64,000 nt of DNA from Roseomonas aeriglobus (GCA_016937575.1 JAFHKN010000002.1:2170001-2234000); one strand, 5' to 3'. Positions 37,061 through 46,435 are shown, counted from the stretch's first letter. A program made the numbers and translations. The notes: generated from the letters alone by a model not told the origin.

Positions 37061-37315
37061 TCCCCCGGGGGGACGGGCCGTTCCGGTCCGCCCCCCCCCC
37101 CCCGCCGAGGCTGACGGCCGCTCAGCCTCTCCGCCTCCATGCCGGTACGGCGCGCGACCGTTACCCTTGCGAAACACCGCACCGCTTCCCATATCCCGCT
37201 CGCTACAGTCGCACATCGACGGTCTTCGGCGCTTTGCGGCCCCTTACTCCTTCTTTCTGCCCTACAGCCGGTATCGCCGCTCTTGGGGATGCCGCACGAG
37301 AAAAAGGAGGATCGC
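37061..37315. other. Spacer with a 13-C run and csp promoter region
   Basis: An uninterrupted run of 13 C (37091-37103) lies after a GC-rich inverted repeat; such runs are prone to slippage and assembly error. Around 37166-37195 is a heat-shock-like promoter. No open frame is convincing. Confidence 0.55.
37166..37195 (+). promoter_or_regulatory. Heat-shock-like promoter candidate upstream of the cold-shock gene
   Basis: CTTGCG (37166-37171) and CCCATATC (37188-37195) resemble the proposed dnaK promoter (CTTGCG, CCTATATC), one base longer in spacing. It would give a leader of about 115 nt, normal for csp genes. Confidence 0.35.
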
Positions 37316-37528
37316 ATGTCGATCACCGGTACGGTCAAATTCTTCAACGACACCAAGGGCTATGGCTTCATCGCGCCCGAAAGCGGCGGCGGTGACGCCT
37401 TCGTTCATATCAGCGCGGTCGAGCGCGCCGGCCTGGCGACGCTGAAGCAGGACCAGCGCGTCAGCTACGAACTGGAAACCGACAAGCGCGGCAAGACCAG
37501 CGCGGTCAACCTTCAGGCTGCGGACTGA
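37316..37528 (+). CDS. Cold-shock protein (CspA family)
   Basis: A 70-residue single cold-shock domain with GTVKFFNDTKGYGFIAPESGG (RNP1) and DAFVHISAVE (RNP2), an RNA-binding beta barrel that melts mRNA structure. The ATG follows AAGGAGG. A perfect 11-bp GC hairpin (37537-37569) lies just past the stop and could terminate the transcript. Confidence 0.95.
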   Translation: MSITGTVKFFNDTKGYGFIAPESGGGDAFVHISAVERAGLATLKQDQRVSYELETDKRGKTSAVNLQAAD

Positions 37529-37536
37529 TGCCGCAG

Positions 37537-37569
37537 GCCCGGCCGGCAACTGCGCGTCGCCGGCCGGGC
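37537..37569 (+). terminator. Terminator hairpin after the cold-shock gene
   Basis: GCCCGGCCGGC (37537-37547) pairs perfectly with GCCGGCCGGGC (37559-37569). A pyrimidine-rich stretch (TTCCCTTTTTCC) follows about 10 nt later, so it may be a weak terminator. Confidence 0.5.
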
Positions 37570-37612
37570 ATCGTCGTTCCCTTTTTCCTCCAACATGTAA
37601 GGAGCACCGACG

Positions 37613-37825
37613 ATGGCGCATGATGCCGCCTATTTCCGCACCCAGGCCGATCGCGCGCGCGCTGATGCACAGGCCGCCGAGCTCGACAATGTCCGCGACC
37701 GCGCGCTGCGCTCCGTCGCTGCGTTCGAGGCAATGGCGGTGAGTGCCGAGCGGACCACCCAGCGCCGAATCGCGCGCGAGGAAGCGACCGCCGCGGCCCG
37801 TATCCCCGTCGACGCCGCTGAGTAA
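37613..37825 (+). CDS. Small Ala/Arg-rich coiled protein of unknown function
   Basis: A 70-residue, mostly helical, highly charged protein (RTQADRARADAQAAELDNVRDR). AAGGAGC precedes the ATG. It follows the cold-shock gene and may share its transcript. The pattern resembles small conserved sphingomonad proteins; no function is known. Confidence 0.65.
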   Translation: MAHDAAYFRTQADRARADAQAAELDNVRDRALRSVAAFEAMAVSAERTTQRRIAREEATAAARIPVDAAE

Positions 37826-37849
37826 GGCGGCGGGCACGATCGCCCGCCA

Positions 37850-38160
37850 TTGACTTCCCCCGATAATCCGCTAGGGCGCCCCGGTCGCATGAGATCGGGT
37901 TCGCCCGTTCGCGTGCACGCCGTCCGAGACAGCAGGTGGCCGGGATTTGCCCGACCTTAATGCCCTGCCGAGACGGGGAACAGATTTCTCGAGCCGCGGC
38001 CTGCCCGCGGCTTCGGATCGGGTAAGCGAGGCCATTTGCGCGCGCTTCTCGACACGATCCTTCCCCCTCAACGGACTGAACCGTCTGCATGTCTTCGGAC
38101 GTGCGGGCTCGTAACCGGGCCGCGCCTTTCGGGGTTCGGCCCATTTTTGAGGAGAATGGC
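37850..38160 (+). promoter_or_regulatory. Promoter and leader of rplJ-rplL
   Basis: TTGACT (37850-37855) with a GCTAGGG element about 15-17 bp later resembles a sigma-70 promoter. The next 280 nt carry no open frame but several GC-rich hairpins, consistent with an L10 leader, where L10 bound to L7/L12 represses its own translation. No leader family model was tested. Confidence 0.45.
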
Positions 38161-38676
38161 ATGGATCGTTCGCAGAAGACCCAGGCCGTTGCCGAACTGA
38201 AGAACACCTTCTCGCAGGTGGGCGTGGTCGTCGTGACCCGCAACCTGGGGCTGACCGTCGCCCAGTCGACGCAGCTGCGTGGGAAGATGCGCGACGTCGG
38301 CGCGTCCTATAAGGTCTCCAAGAACAAGCTTGCCAAGATCGCGCTCGAGGGCACGGATTATGCGGGTCTGTCCGACCTGCTGACCGGTCCGGTCGGGCTC
38401 GCCACCTCCGCCGATCCGGTCGCGGCTGCCAAGGCTGCCGTCGACTTCGCGAAGACGAACGACAAGTTCGAAATCGTCGGCGGCGCGATGGGGAGCCAGG
38501 TGCTCGACGCGGACGGGGTGAAGGCCCTCGCATCGCTGCCGTCGCTGGACGAGCTGCGCGCGAAGCTGGTCGGTCTCATCGTGGCACCGGCCACGAAGAT
38601 CGCCACCATCACTCAGGCACCGGCGGCGCAGATCGCCCGCGTGCTGGCAGCTTACGCAGAGAAGGATGCGGCGTAA
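38161..38676 (+). CDS. rplJ: 50S ribosomal protein L10
   Basis: A 171-residue L10. It starts [14 protein letters not shown], with the rRNA-binding N-terminal domain and the C-terminal helix that carries L7/L12 dimers. It forms the stalk base of the large subunit. GAGGAGA precedes the ATG. rplL follows after 51 nt. Confidence 0.97.
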   Translation: MDRSQKTQAVAELKNTFSQVGVVVVTRNLGLTVAQSTQLRGKMRDVGASYKVSKNKLAKIALEGTDYAGLSDLLTGPVGLATSADPVAAAKAAVDFAKTNDKFEIVGGAMGSQVLDADGVKALASLPSLDELRAKLVGLIVAPATKIATITQAPAAQIARVLAAYAEKDAA

Positions 38677-38727
38677 TCACGTCGTTTCCCAAATACTTAC
38701 AACCCGATCTGATACTGGAGTTTTACA

Positions 38728-39105
38728 ATGGCTGATCTGAACGCGCTGGTTGACCAGCTGAGCGAACTGACCGTGCTCGAAGCCGCTGAGCTGTCGAAGC
38801 TGCTCGAAGAGAAGTGGGGCGTCTCGGCCGCTGCTGCGGTTGCGGCTCCGGCCGCCGGCGGCGCCGGTGCGGCTGCTCCGGCAGCTGAAGAGAAGACCGA
38901 ATTCGACGTGATCCTCACCGGCGACGGTGGCAAGAAGATCAACGTCATCAAGGAAGTCCGCGCCATCACCGGCCTGGGCCTGACGGAAGCCAAGACCCTG
39001 GTCGAAGGCGCTCCGAAGCCGGTCAAGGAAGGCGTGTCGAAGGACGAAGCCGAGAAGATCAAGAAGCAGCTCGAGGAAGCCGGCGCGACCGTCGAACTCA
39101 AGTAA
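38728..39105 (+). CDS. rplL: 50S ribosomal protein L7/L12
   Basis: A 125-residue stalk protein. The N-terminal dimerisation domain is followed by an Ala/Gly hinge (about 36-53) and the factor-binding C-terminal domain with [23 protein letters not shown] and [16 protein letters not shown]. It recruits translation GTPases. Unusually, rpoB does not follow; it lies about 9 kb downstream. Confidence 0.97.
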   Translation: MADLNALVDQLSELTVLEAAELSKLLEEKWGVSAAAAVAAPAAGGAGAAAPAAEEKTEFDVILTGDGGKKINVIKEVRAITGLGLTEAKTLVEGAPKPVKEGVSKDEAEKIKKQLEEAGATVELK

Positions 39106-39236
39106 GCCGCAGGGCGGGCGGGCCGGTAAACCGGCCTGCCTTGCACAAGGCCGGCCGGCGGTGCCGAGCACCGACCGACCCCCGCCGTCGCGGGGGCAGG
39201 CTCGCGGGATTTACGCCCGTGACGGCCGCTTCGAAG

Positions 39237-39276
39237 AAAGGGCGACCTGCACATCGCAGGCCGCCCTTTTCTTTTG
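39237..39276 (+). terminator. Terminator of rplJ-rplL
   Basis: AAAGGGCG-A-CCTGC pairs with GCAGG-C-CGCCCTTT and is followed by TCTTTTG. A weaker GC hairpin (GGGCCGGTaaACCGGCC) sits nearer the rplL stop. Confidence 0.85.
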
Positions 39277-39354
39277 CCCGTTTTCGCACCGCGATCCGCC
39301 GCCCACCGGCACACGACAGCCTCACAACCGGCTACCACGACGCATCATTGGGCC

Positions 39355-40764
39355 TCACTCCCCCGGCAGCGCCCCGGTGCGCACTGCGCGTTCGGCCGGT
39401 TCCTCGCCGTTCTGGAACATCTCCATCGCATAGCCGCCGCCCGGCTGCGGTACGACGCGGAACCAGGTGAGCGATCCGTTCGCCACCGCGAAACGGTTGT
39501 CGCCGGCGTAGATCACTTCGCTCGGGCGCCCATCACCACGGCGGATGAAGTATTTGCCGTCTTGCCCCCAGAAGCGCCGCTCGACCGGGGGCGAACCGGC
39601 AACCGTGTAGACGCCCAACATCGGCGCGATGGCGGCGGCATCGACGGTTTGCGGCTTCAGGTCTGGATAGGGCTTACCCATCGCGATGGCGGCGGCGCGT
39701 CGCATGACTAGGCCGGGCGAGGTCATCGGCGCGTCGCTGTTCGAGAAGACGGCGACGAACAGATCCTGCGAGGGGACATACAGGCTGTCGGTCGAGCCGC
39801 CCATGATGCCGCCGGAATGTTCGAGGTCGGGCGCGCCCCGCACCGTCCGGTTCGTCAGACCGAAGCCATAAGGATTGGTGCTGCCGTCGTTGAGCCGCGT
39901 CGGCGCGATCATCTGTGCATAGAGCGCCGGCGGCACGACGCGCCCGTGGTGCAGCGCTTGCGCCCATTTCGCGAGGTCGGCGACGGTGCCGACCAGGCCA
40001 CCGGCGGCGTGCGGCACGCTCATGTCGACCGCCTGCGCGGGAATGCCGGCCATGCCGTAGGGCGTCGCCCAGTCCGCCGCCGCCGGCGGGTTGCCGTAGC
40101 GGATCGACGTAAGGCCGAGCGGCTTCACGATCCGCGTGTCGATCGCGGTATACCAAGGCGCCCCGGTCACCTTTTCGATGATGCCGCCGAGCAGGACATA
40201 GCCGGAATTATTGTAATTCCACCTCGCACCGGCGGCGAATTCGACGGGCTTGTCGCGAAATTCGGCGATCAGCGCGTCGGTGGTGAAGGCGCGGCCGGTG
40301 TTCGCCGGAACCATCCAGCCGGGGATGCCGGTGTAGCTCTGGATGCCCGACGTGTGGTTGAGCAGCTGGCGCAGCGTCGCCGCCCCGCCCGGCGCGGGAT
40401 AGTCGGGGTAGAATTTGATCAGCGGATCGTCGAGCGACAGCGCCCCCTCCCCCACCAGCTGCAGGATCACCGCAGCGGTGAACTGCTTCGTGATCGAGCC
40501 GATGCAGATCACGCTGTCCGGGGTCAGGGCGCGCTTCGCCGCGATATCCGCCATACCGCGCGCGCCGGCATAGAGCGTCCGGCCGCCCTGGGTGACGATC
40601 ATCGTCGCCCCGGGACCATCGGCCGGATAGCTCGCCGCAAGAAGCGCATCGAGCCTCGTGCGTAGATCCGCCGGCGCGACGGCCTGCGCGGCGACAGGCG
40701 CGACCGCCAACGGCTGCGCGATGCCGACCGCAGCGAGCAGCGCGGCACGAAAGATCCCGGTCAT
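39355..40764 (-). CDS. Serine hydrolase, class C beta-lactamase/D-alanyl-D-alanine carboxypeptidase family
   Basis: A 469-residue exported protein with a signal peptide (about 1-28, ending AQA). The beta-lactamase-like domain carries the Ser90-x-x-Lys nucleophile pair (GSITK), the Tyr-x-Asn motif in YNNSGY and HSGGIMG as third motif. The final 100 residues resemble the lipocalin-like or DUF3471-type C-terminal domain of the family. Such enzymes act on peptides, esters or D-amino acid bonds, and few are true beta-lactamases. AAAAGGGGG lies upstream of the ATG at 40764. A perfect palindrome TGTACTGTACA (40783-40793) sits in the upstream region. Confidence 0.87.
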   Translation of the reverse strand: MTGIFRAALLAAVGIAQPLAVAPVAAQAVAPADLRTRLDALLAASYPADGPGATMIVTQGGRTLYAGARGMADIAAKRALTPDSVICIGSITKQFTAAVILQLVGEGALSLDDPLIKFYPDYPAPGGAATLRQLLNHTSGIQSYTGIPGWMVPANTGRAFTTDALIAEFRDKPVEFAAGARWNYNNSGYVLLGGIIEKVTGAPWYTAIDTRIVKPLGLTSIRYGNPPAAADWATPYGMAGIPAQAVDMSVPHAAGGLVGTVADLAKWAQALHHGRVVPPALYAQMIAPTRLNDGSTNPYGFGLTNRTVRGAPDLEHSGGIMGGSTDSLYVPSQDLFVAVFSNSDAPMTSPGLVMRRAAAIAMGKPYPDLKPQTVDAAAIAPMLGVYTVAGSPPVERRFWGQDGKYFIRRGDGRPSEVIYAGDNRFAVANGSLTWFRVVPQPGGGYAMEMFQNGEEPAERAVRTGALPGE

Positions 40765-40782
40765 CGACGCCCCCTTTTCTTG

Positions 40783-40793
40783 TGTACTGTACA
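40783..40793. promoter_or_regulatory. Palindromic operator candidate upstream of the serine hydrolase
   Basis: TGTAC-T-GTACA is a perfect 5-1-5 palindrome just upstream of the serine hydrolase start. It may bind a regulator; none is encoded nearby. Confidence 0.35.
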
Positions 40794-40825
40794 AACAATA
40801 CACGTCGCCAGGGCGCTGTAAACCG

Positions 40826-42037
40826 TCAGCGCGGCGTGAAGCGGCGCGCGTCCAGCCGACCGTAGATCTGGCCCGGGCGGTCGACCCAGATCGGTCCGAG
40901 CTTCGCCGAGGACGGATCACCCGCTCCGATCACAAATGCGTCTGCCGCGGAGGCGACCGACAGCCCCCCGCGCCACGCCGCGCCGACCATCGCGACCGGC
41001 ACGATCATTTCGCGCTCGGCCACGGTGGTCACGTGCATCGCGTCGCCCGGCAAGGTCAGTTCACCGGCGATCCGGCGCGTTTCGCCGGCGCGGAGGTCGA
41101 ACGGCTCCGTACCCGGCAACGACGCCACCTGCGCAGCAAAACCGGCCAGCTCGCTTGCCGTCTCGGGCCCTGCACTGCCCAGGGTCACGACCGGTCGTAC
41201 GCCCGACAGCGGCGTGGAGGACGCGTTGGTCAGCAGCAGCTCGAAAGCGAGATACGCATTCGGTCCGCGCGTCCACAGGCGCTGCGGACGGAAGTCGAAG
41301 GCCAGCGCGCGTGCCGGCGACACAGTCGGTGCAGCCGGCGTCGGCTGGACAGGTGCGGCCGGCTTCGGCTTCGGCGCAGGTGCTGGGGGTGCCGGCGGCG
41401 GCGCGACGGGTTCATAGGCCATGTCCGCGATCTCTGCCCGCTTCCGGCGCCAGGCGAGAACGGCATAGACTGCGCTGCCGGCAAGCCCGAGTCCGGCAAG
41501 CCACCACAGCCATGCCGGCGGGCCCCCCGCCGGGGCCGGAGCCTCGGCTGGCGCTTCGGCAACAGCGGGCGTCGACGGGGCGTCGGGCGTCGGGCCGGGG
41601 ATCGGGGTCGCGACGGCCGGCGAGGTCTGCGTCGCGGCTGGCGATGGTGTCGCAGCATCGCGCGGCGTCGGTGTCAGTGTCGGTGTCGACCTCGAACTGG
41701 GCGTGCGCGTCGGCTGCGGCGTCGGGGTTGCGCCTGCCGCGGGGGTGCGCGTGGCGGGCGGCGTCGGCGTCGGCGTCGGCGTCGGGCTCGGCACCGTGCG
41801 CACGACCGGCGGCGGCGTAATGATGGTCGGCGCGGGGGTCGGCGTTGGGGTCGGCACGGCCTGGCTGTTGCCCGGCGGCAGCTGGAACCGGTCGGCGCTG
41901 GGCAGCGTCTGCACCGGCGGCGTATCCTGCGCCGCTGCGGTCATCGGCCCGAACGCGAGCAAGCTGGTGGCGAGGAGCGCGATCTTCACGCGGGCGCCGC
42001 TACGCCGGGGCGGCTGAACGACAGCTGCATGCATCAT
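40826..42037 (-). CDS. Exported TM protein with Pro/Thr-rich stalk (paralogue 1)
   Basis: A 403-residue protein: signal peptide (about 1-37, ending AAA), the short motif PPPVVRTVP, a long Thr/Pro-repeat region (about 60-160), one TM helix (about 180-200) followed by RRKR, a second Pro-rich linker, and a C-terminal globular domain of about 150 residues. The architecture and several C-terminal motifs recur in the 46488-47828 gene. It starts at ATG 42037, overlapping the threonine synthase stop (TGATG); the GTG at 42040 is an alternative. Function is unknown. Confidence 0.72.
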   Translation of the reverse strand: MMHAAVVQPPRRSGARVKIALLATSLLAFGPMTAAAQDTPPVQTLPSADRFQLPPGNSQAVPTPTPTPAPTIITPPPVVRTVPSPTPTPTPTPPATRTPAAGATPTPQPTRTPSSRSTPTLTPTPRDAATPSPAATQTSPAVATPIPGPTPDAPSTPAVAEAPAEAPAPAGGPPAWLWWLAGLGLAGSAVYAVLAWRRKRAEIADMAYEPVAPPPAPPAPAPKPKPAAPVQPTPAAPTVSPARALAFDFRPQRLWTRGPNAYLAFELLLTNASSTPLSGVRPVVTLGSAGPETASELAGFAAQVASLPGTEPFDLRAGETRRIAGELTLPGDAMHVTTVAEREMIVPVAMVGAAWRGGLSVASAADAFVIGAGDPSSAKLGPIWVDRPGQIYGRLDARRFTPR

Positions 42038-43278
42038 CACAGCGCCGCCAGATCGATCGCGCCGTGGCGGTCCAGCGTCCGCGACTTATCAGGCATCGGA
42101 TATTTCAGACCCGTGGCGCAATTGAACAGCACGACACGCTCGTCGCGGCCAACCATCCCGTCGGCCAAAGCGCGGTCATAGGCCGCCAGCGTCGCACCGC
42201 CTTCCGGACAGAGCAACAGCCCGTCGCCCGCTGCTTCGTCGACCGCAGCCAGGATGGCTTCGTCGCTGACCGCCAGCGCGGCGCCGTTGCTCTTGCGTAC
42301 CGCGTCCAGGATCAGGAAGTCGCCGACCGCCTTCGGCACCCGGATGCCCGCCGCGACGGTGTGGGCGTCCTCCCAGCGCTCGGCATGGCGCTCGCCGCGT
42401 TCGAATGCCCGAACCATCGGTGCGCAGCCTTCGGCCTGCACCGCATACATGCGCGGACGCTCGGGGCCGATGAAGCCGATGCGCTCCAGTTCGTCGAAGG
42501 CCTTCCACATGCCGATCAGCCCGGTGCCGCCGCCGGTCGGGTAGAAGATCGCTTGCGGAAGCGTCCAGCCGAGCTGTTCGGCGAGTTCCAGCCCCATCGT
42601 CTTCTTGCCTTCGATCCGGTACGGCTCCTTCAGCGTCGACAGGTCGAACCAGCCGTTTTCCTTGCACGCAGCCCCCACGATCGCGCCGCAATCGTCGATC
42701 AGCCCGTTGACGCGGTACACGCGCGCACCCTGCGCGGCGATCTCGCGGACGTTGATTTCGGGCGTGTCGGCGGGGCACAGGATCACCGCCTCAATCCCAG
42801 CGCGCGCCGCATAGGCCGCCGCCGCGGCGCCCGCATTGCCGTTCGTCGGCATCGCGATGGTCTTCACGCCCAGCGCCTTTGCCATGCTGATCGCCATGAC
42901 GAGCCCGCGCGCCTTGAAGCTACCGGTGGGCAGGCGCCCTTCGTCCTTCACGATCGGCGCGCGAGCGCCGCGGGCGGCGCCGACGCGGTCGAGCGTGACG
43001 AGCGGCGTTTCCATCTCGCCCAAGCTCACGATGTTCTCGGGCGAGCGCACAGGCAGCAACTCGCGATATTTCCACAGATCGGCAGGGCGCGCGGCCAGCC
43101 CGTCCTTCGTCATCGCCGCGCGGACGCCGTCGAGGTCGTAACGCACGAGAAGCGGCCGACCGACGCGGCTAAGCCCTTGCAGCGTATCGGCTTCGTAGCG
43201 TTCGCCGGTCAGGCCGCATTCCAGATGCGTGACGAAGGACGGGCGGTCGGCGATGAGATTTTCGTTCGACGGAATCAT
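42037..43278 (-). CDS. thrC: Threonine synthase
   Basis: A 413-residue PLP enzyme that converts O-phosphohomoserine to threonine. The N-terminal SFVTHLECGLTGERY region, PLP lysine in LPTGSFKARG, and TNGNAGAAAAAYAARAG and PTGGGTGLIGMWKAF loops match the family. The ATG at 43278 (MIPSNENLIADR) is preferred over the upstream ATG at 43314. The stop overlaps the start of the downstream TM protein, an unusual pairing for a biosynthetic gene. Confidence 0.92.
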   Translation of the reverse strand: MIPSNENLIADRPSFVTHLECGLTGERYEADTLQGLSRVGRPLLVRYDLDGVRAAMTKDGLAARPADLWKYRELLPVRSPENIVSLGEMETPLVTLDRVGAARGARAPIVKDEGRLPTGSFKARGLVMAISMAKALGVKTIAMPTNGNAGAAAAAYAARAGIEAVILCPADTPEINVREIAAQGARVYRVNGLIDDCGAIVGAACKENGWFDLSTLKEPYRIEGKKTMGLELAEQLGWTLPQAIFYPTGGGTGLIGMWKAFDELERIGFIGPERPRMYAVQAEGCAPMVRAFERGERHAERWEDAHTVAAGIRVPKAVGDFLILDAVRKSNGAALAVSDEAILAAVDEAAGDGLLLCPEGGATLAAYDRALADGMVGRDERVVLFNCATGLKYPMPDKSRTLDRHGAIDLAAL

Positions 43279-43356
43279 GCCCGCGCCTGTCGGACGATAG
43301 CGCAGCCAGGTCAATGTTTCGCCGCACGAGGCGGCGACACCGGGGAACGCGGTCTG

Positions 43357-43626
43357 CTAAACCAGCAAGGCCTCGACCCGGGCAAAGCCCGCATCGTCGT
43401 CCCCGCCGATATCGATCGGCCGACCGCCGAGTTGGGCGTGCTCCACGTTCAGAAAGGCGACCGCATCTTCCCGGGTCGCATGTGCCCGAAACGCGAGCAA
43501 GGTGACCTTAGCCTGCCGCGCGAGGACATCCGGCGTGTCTCGCCGTCCGGAAAAGGTCCGACGAAACCGTTTGGTCGGGGCGGGCGACAGGTCGCCCGAG
43601 GCAGGCAGGATCGTGATTGCGGACAT
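43357..43626 (-). CDS. Orphan MbcA/ParS/Xre-type antitoxin domain protein
   Basis: An 89-residue protein with the toxin-binding domain of the DUF2384 family: ARQAKVTLLAFRAHATREDA, then AFLNVEHAQLGGRPID and the final GFARVEALL, as in MbcA and ParS antitoxins. The N-terminal helix-turn-helix of full-length family members is short or absent. No RES-type toxin gene lies beside it. GGAGGT overlaps the end of the upstream small gene, 4 nt away. Confidence 0.75.
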   Translation of the reverse strand: MSAITILPASGDLSPAPTKRFRRTFSGRRDTPDVLARQAKVTLLAFRAHATREDAVAFLNVEHAQLGGRPIDIGGDDDAGFARVEALLV

Positions 43627-43630
43627 CGCG

Positions 43631-43804
43631 TCAGCGGACCTCCACAAGCGAACCGCTCGCGCCGAGCGATGCCTGAATAGATCGGATGGCGTCAGCGTAG
43701 CCGGAAGCCATGCCTCGATGCGAATGACGGGCTTCGATGGTCACCGCCGACTGCGCACGCATGAGCGCGATCTGGTGGCGGGACAGGAGGTAATTAAGGT
43801 CCAT
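43631..43804 (-). CDS. 57-residue conserved-looking small protein
   Basis: Too short for most gene callers. The sequence starts MDLNYLLSRHQIALMRAQ and continues through HSHRGMASGYADAIRS to a C-terminal LGASGSLVEVR. It reads as one continuous, amphipathic, mostly helical protein. It ends 4 nt before the antitoxin gene and carries that gene's ribosome-binding site in its last codons, so the two form an operon. A hairpin GCTTTCGC/GCGAAAGC (43812-43834) lies just upstream. Its function is unknown. Confidence 0.65.
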   Translation of the reverse strand: MDLNYLLSRHQIALMRAQSAVTIEARHSHRGMASGYADAIRSIQASLGASGSLVEVR

Positions 43805-43961
43805 GATGACAGCTTTCGCGTCGTAAGCGAAAGCGCGGATGGTCTCTCAGTCATCGGCGCCTACGGAAAACCAAGCCGGTGATGACGCAGAGATAGGGAT
43901 TCCGATCGCGATCCGCCACCCCATGCGGCGGATCGTCGATCAACGCTCGCCCGCCTGGGCG

Positions 43962-44243
43962 TTACCGCCCGACGATACGCGGTGTCGGCTGCGGCGTCGT
44001 GAGGAACTGTTCGAGGTTGGCCACGCTTCGCGGCGCGATCGGCTGGTTCGCGGCGGCCAGTACCTCGCGGCGCCACGCGGCCGGCTCCTTGCATTCGACC
44101 CTCGACGTGAAGATCGTCGGCTTCTGATCGTGTCGGACGCAGACAACGGTAACACCGTCGGATCGCGTCTTCTCGAAAAAGCGGGGATCGCTTGAAACCG
44201 CATTGGCAGCAAGCGCAGCAGCGACGAGCAGCAGAGCCATCAT
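43962..44243 (-). CDS. Small secreted protein of unknown function
   Basis: A 93-residue protein with a signal peptide (about 1-15, ending ANA), then a mature part with a Cys pair (VVCVRHD, VECKEPAAWR) that may form a disulfide. No family was recognised. It could start at the second ATG (44240). Confidence 0.6.
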   Translation of the reverse strand: MMALLLVAAALAANAVSSDPRFFEKTRSDGVTVVCVRHDQKPTIFTSRVECKEPAAWRREVLAAANQPIAPRSVANLEQFLTTPQPTPRIVGR

Positions 44244-44354
44244 ATCCCTCCGTTGGTACCGATCACCGGGGTGTCGGCATCAACAACGATCCCCGGCACG
44301 GTTTGAATGCACGATGAACGTCAAACCGGTTCCTTTTTGCCTTTCGACGCTTCG

Positions 44355-46275
44355 CTAGCGCGCCACCTTCACCGCCGACTGGTCTACTGCCACGACCGGC
44401 AACCACACCGCGCTCGCCGCCGCCCCGCCGCGCTGCAGCGTCACCGTCGCCGCCTTGTAATCCTCCGGCTTGGCCAGGAAGATGTTGGGGACGAACGTCT
44501 GTGGGTTACGGTCGTAGAGGGGGAACTGGCTCGACTGGATCTGCACCATGATGCGGTGGCCGGGCTGGAAGACATGGTTCACCGTCGGCAGGCGGAAGCG
44601 ATATTTCTGGACCTTGCCGGCGGGAATCGCGGTCGGCTTCTCGAAGCTGTCCCGGTAGCGGCCGCGGAAGATGTCCTGGGCGATCGCCAGCTGGTAGCCG
44701 CCCATCTTGGGGTCGGTCGCGTTCTCCTCCGGCAACACATCGATCACCTTGACGATGAAGTCGCCGTCCGTGCCGGTCGTCTTGGCGAAGATTTCCGCGA
44801 ACGGCGCGCCGGATACGCGCACCGGGGCGGTCAGGACGTCGGTCTGGTAGGTCATGACGTCGGGGCGGCCGTCGACGTGACGCTGGTCGCTGACCAGCCA
44901 GTCGCCCCAGCGGCCGTCACCGAAATTGACCGGGCGCGACAGGTGCGGGACGGGCTTGGCGGGATCGGAAACATATGCGTCCCCCCCTGCCCCGCCCTTG
45001 TCCCAGCCGAGCTTGCCGCCGGCCTGGAGGTAGATGGGCTTCAGCGGCGCGGCGCACCCCGCCTCGCAGGCCAGCGGCCAGGTGCTCAGGCGATCCCAGT
45101 GGTTCTCGCCGGTGTTGTAGATCGCGACCTGCGGCAGGTTCGCGGGCGGGCCATCCTTCAGATATTGGTTGAACAGCGGCAGGACCATGTCCTCGCGGAA
45201 CTGCGCGGCGGTGTCGCCGTCCCACTGGAACGGCCCGAGGCTGCGGCCTTCCCGGTTGACCTGGCTGTGACGCCAGGGACCCATGACGAGGAAGTTGTTA
45301 CCCGTCTTGCCCTTCGCCTTCAGCGCTTCCCACGTGACGATCGCGCCATACATGTCCTCCTGGTCCCACAGGCCCTGTTCCCAGAGCGTCGGGACGTTGG
45401 ACGGGTTGGCCGCGACCAGCTTGTCGAGCGCCTGGCCCTGCCAGAACGCGTCATACGCCGGGTGCGCCTGCATACGCTGCCAATACGGCAGCAGGTCGTA
45501 GCCGGCCTTCTTCGCCCAGTCGCCGGCCGATCCGGTGCGGAAATTCTCGTAATCGTCGTACCCGCCGGTCGGCGGCGCCTTGCCGCTGCCCTTGAACCCG
45601 GTCTGGCCGCCGAGCCAGGCGATGTTCGCCAGGCGGAAGGCGCCGTAATGGAACCAGTCGTCGCCCATCCAGCCGTCGATCATCGGGCTTTCCGGCGCGG
45701 CGACTTTCAACGCGGGGTGCGGGTTCAGCAGCGCCATGACGACGGTGAAGCCCTCGTAAGACGACCCGATCATGCCGACGCGGCCGTTGCTTTCGGGCAG
45801 GTTCGCCTTGTTCACCAGCCAGTCGATCGTGTCATAGGCGTCGGTGACGTGATCGACCTTGGTCGGGTTGAGCGGACCGATGACCGGGCGGGTCACGACA
45901 TACTCGCCCTCCGAGCCATATTTGCCGCGGACGTCCTGATAGACGCGGATAGCCGTCCTTGACGAAGATCTCGTCGGCCAGCGGCAGCGTCGACAGCATC
46001 TTCGGGCTGTCCATCCGGTTGGCGCGTCCGGCAGCATTGTAGGGCGTGCGCGTCAGCACGATCGGCGCGTTCTTCGCGCCCTTGGGCACGACGATGACGG
46101 TATAGAGCTTCGTCCCGTCACGCATCGGCACCATGACCACGCGCTTGTCATAGTCGTAGTCGGTCTTCGGAACCTCGTATTTCGCCGGAATGTCGCCGCC
46201 GGGCGCGGCCTGCTGCTGCGCGGCGAGCGGGGTAATGGCGATGGCGGCGGTCGCGGCGAGGAGGATCAGCTTCAT
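44355..46275 (-). pseudogene. CocE/NonD-type alpha/beta hydrolase with a 2-bp frameshift
   Basis: The open frame from ATG 46275 has a signal peptide (MKLILLAATAAIAI, ending AAQ) and reads to VKDGY at about 45951, then loses frame. The next frame resumes exactly with IRVYQDVRGKYGSEGEYV, the continuation of the same family. The codons GGCTATATCCGC appear as GGCTATCCGC, a 2-bp loss. The remainder is intact to the stop and includes the GSSYEG nucleophile motif. The repaired length, 640 residues, fits. The family hydrolyses esters or amides (cocaine esterase, X-Pro dipeptidyl peptidase, glutaryl acylase). Confidence 0.8.
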
Positions 46276-46435
46276 GGGTGGGCATGGCTCCGTAAGGTCT
46301 GCGCCGATGCTAGGCTCGGCGACGACGCAGCGGCAATGGGGCTGGCACGAGTTGCGCGTCTGGCGGTACGAAAGGCTGTCCCGCTTCGGTCCGGAAGCCT
46401 GCCCCCTCCACGAGCACTGAGTGATCAACGACGAA

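Noticed and set aside
41700..41870. Direct repeats of GGCGTCGGTGTCGG type suggestive of a repeat array
   Set aside because: They encode the Thr/Pro stalk of the TM protein in frame and have no spacers, so they are coding low-complexity, not CRISPR.
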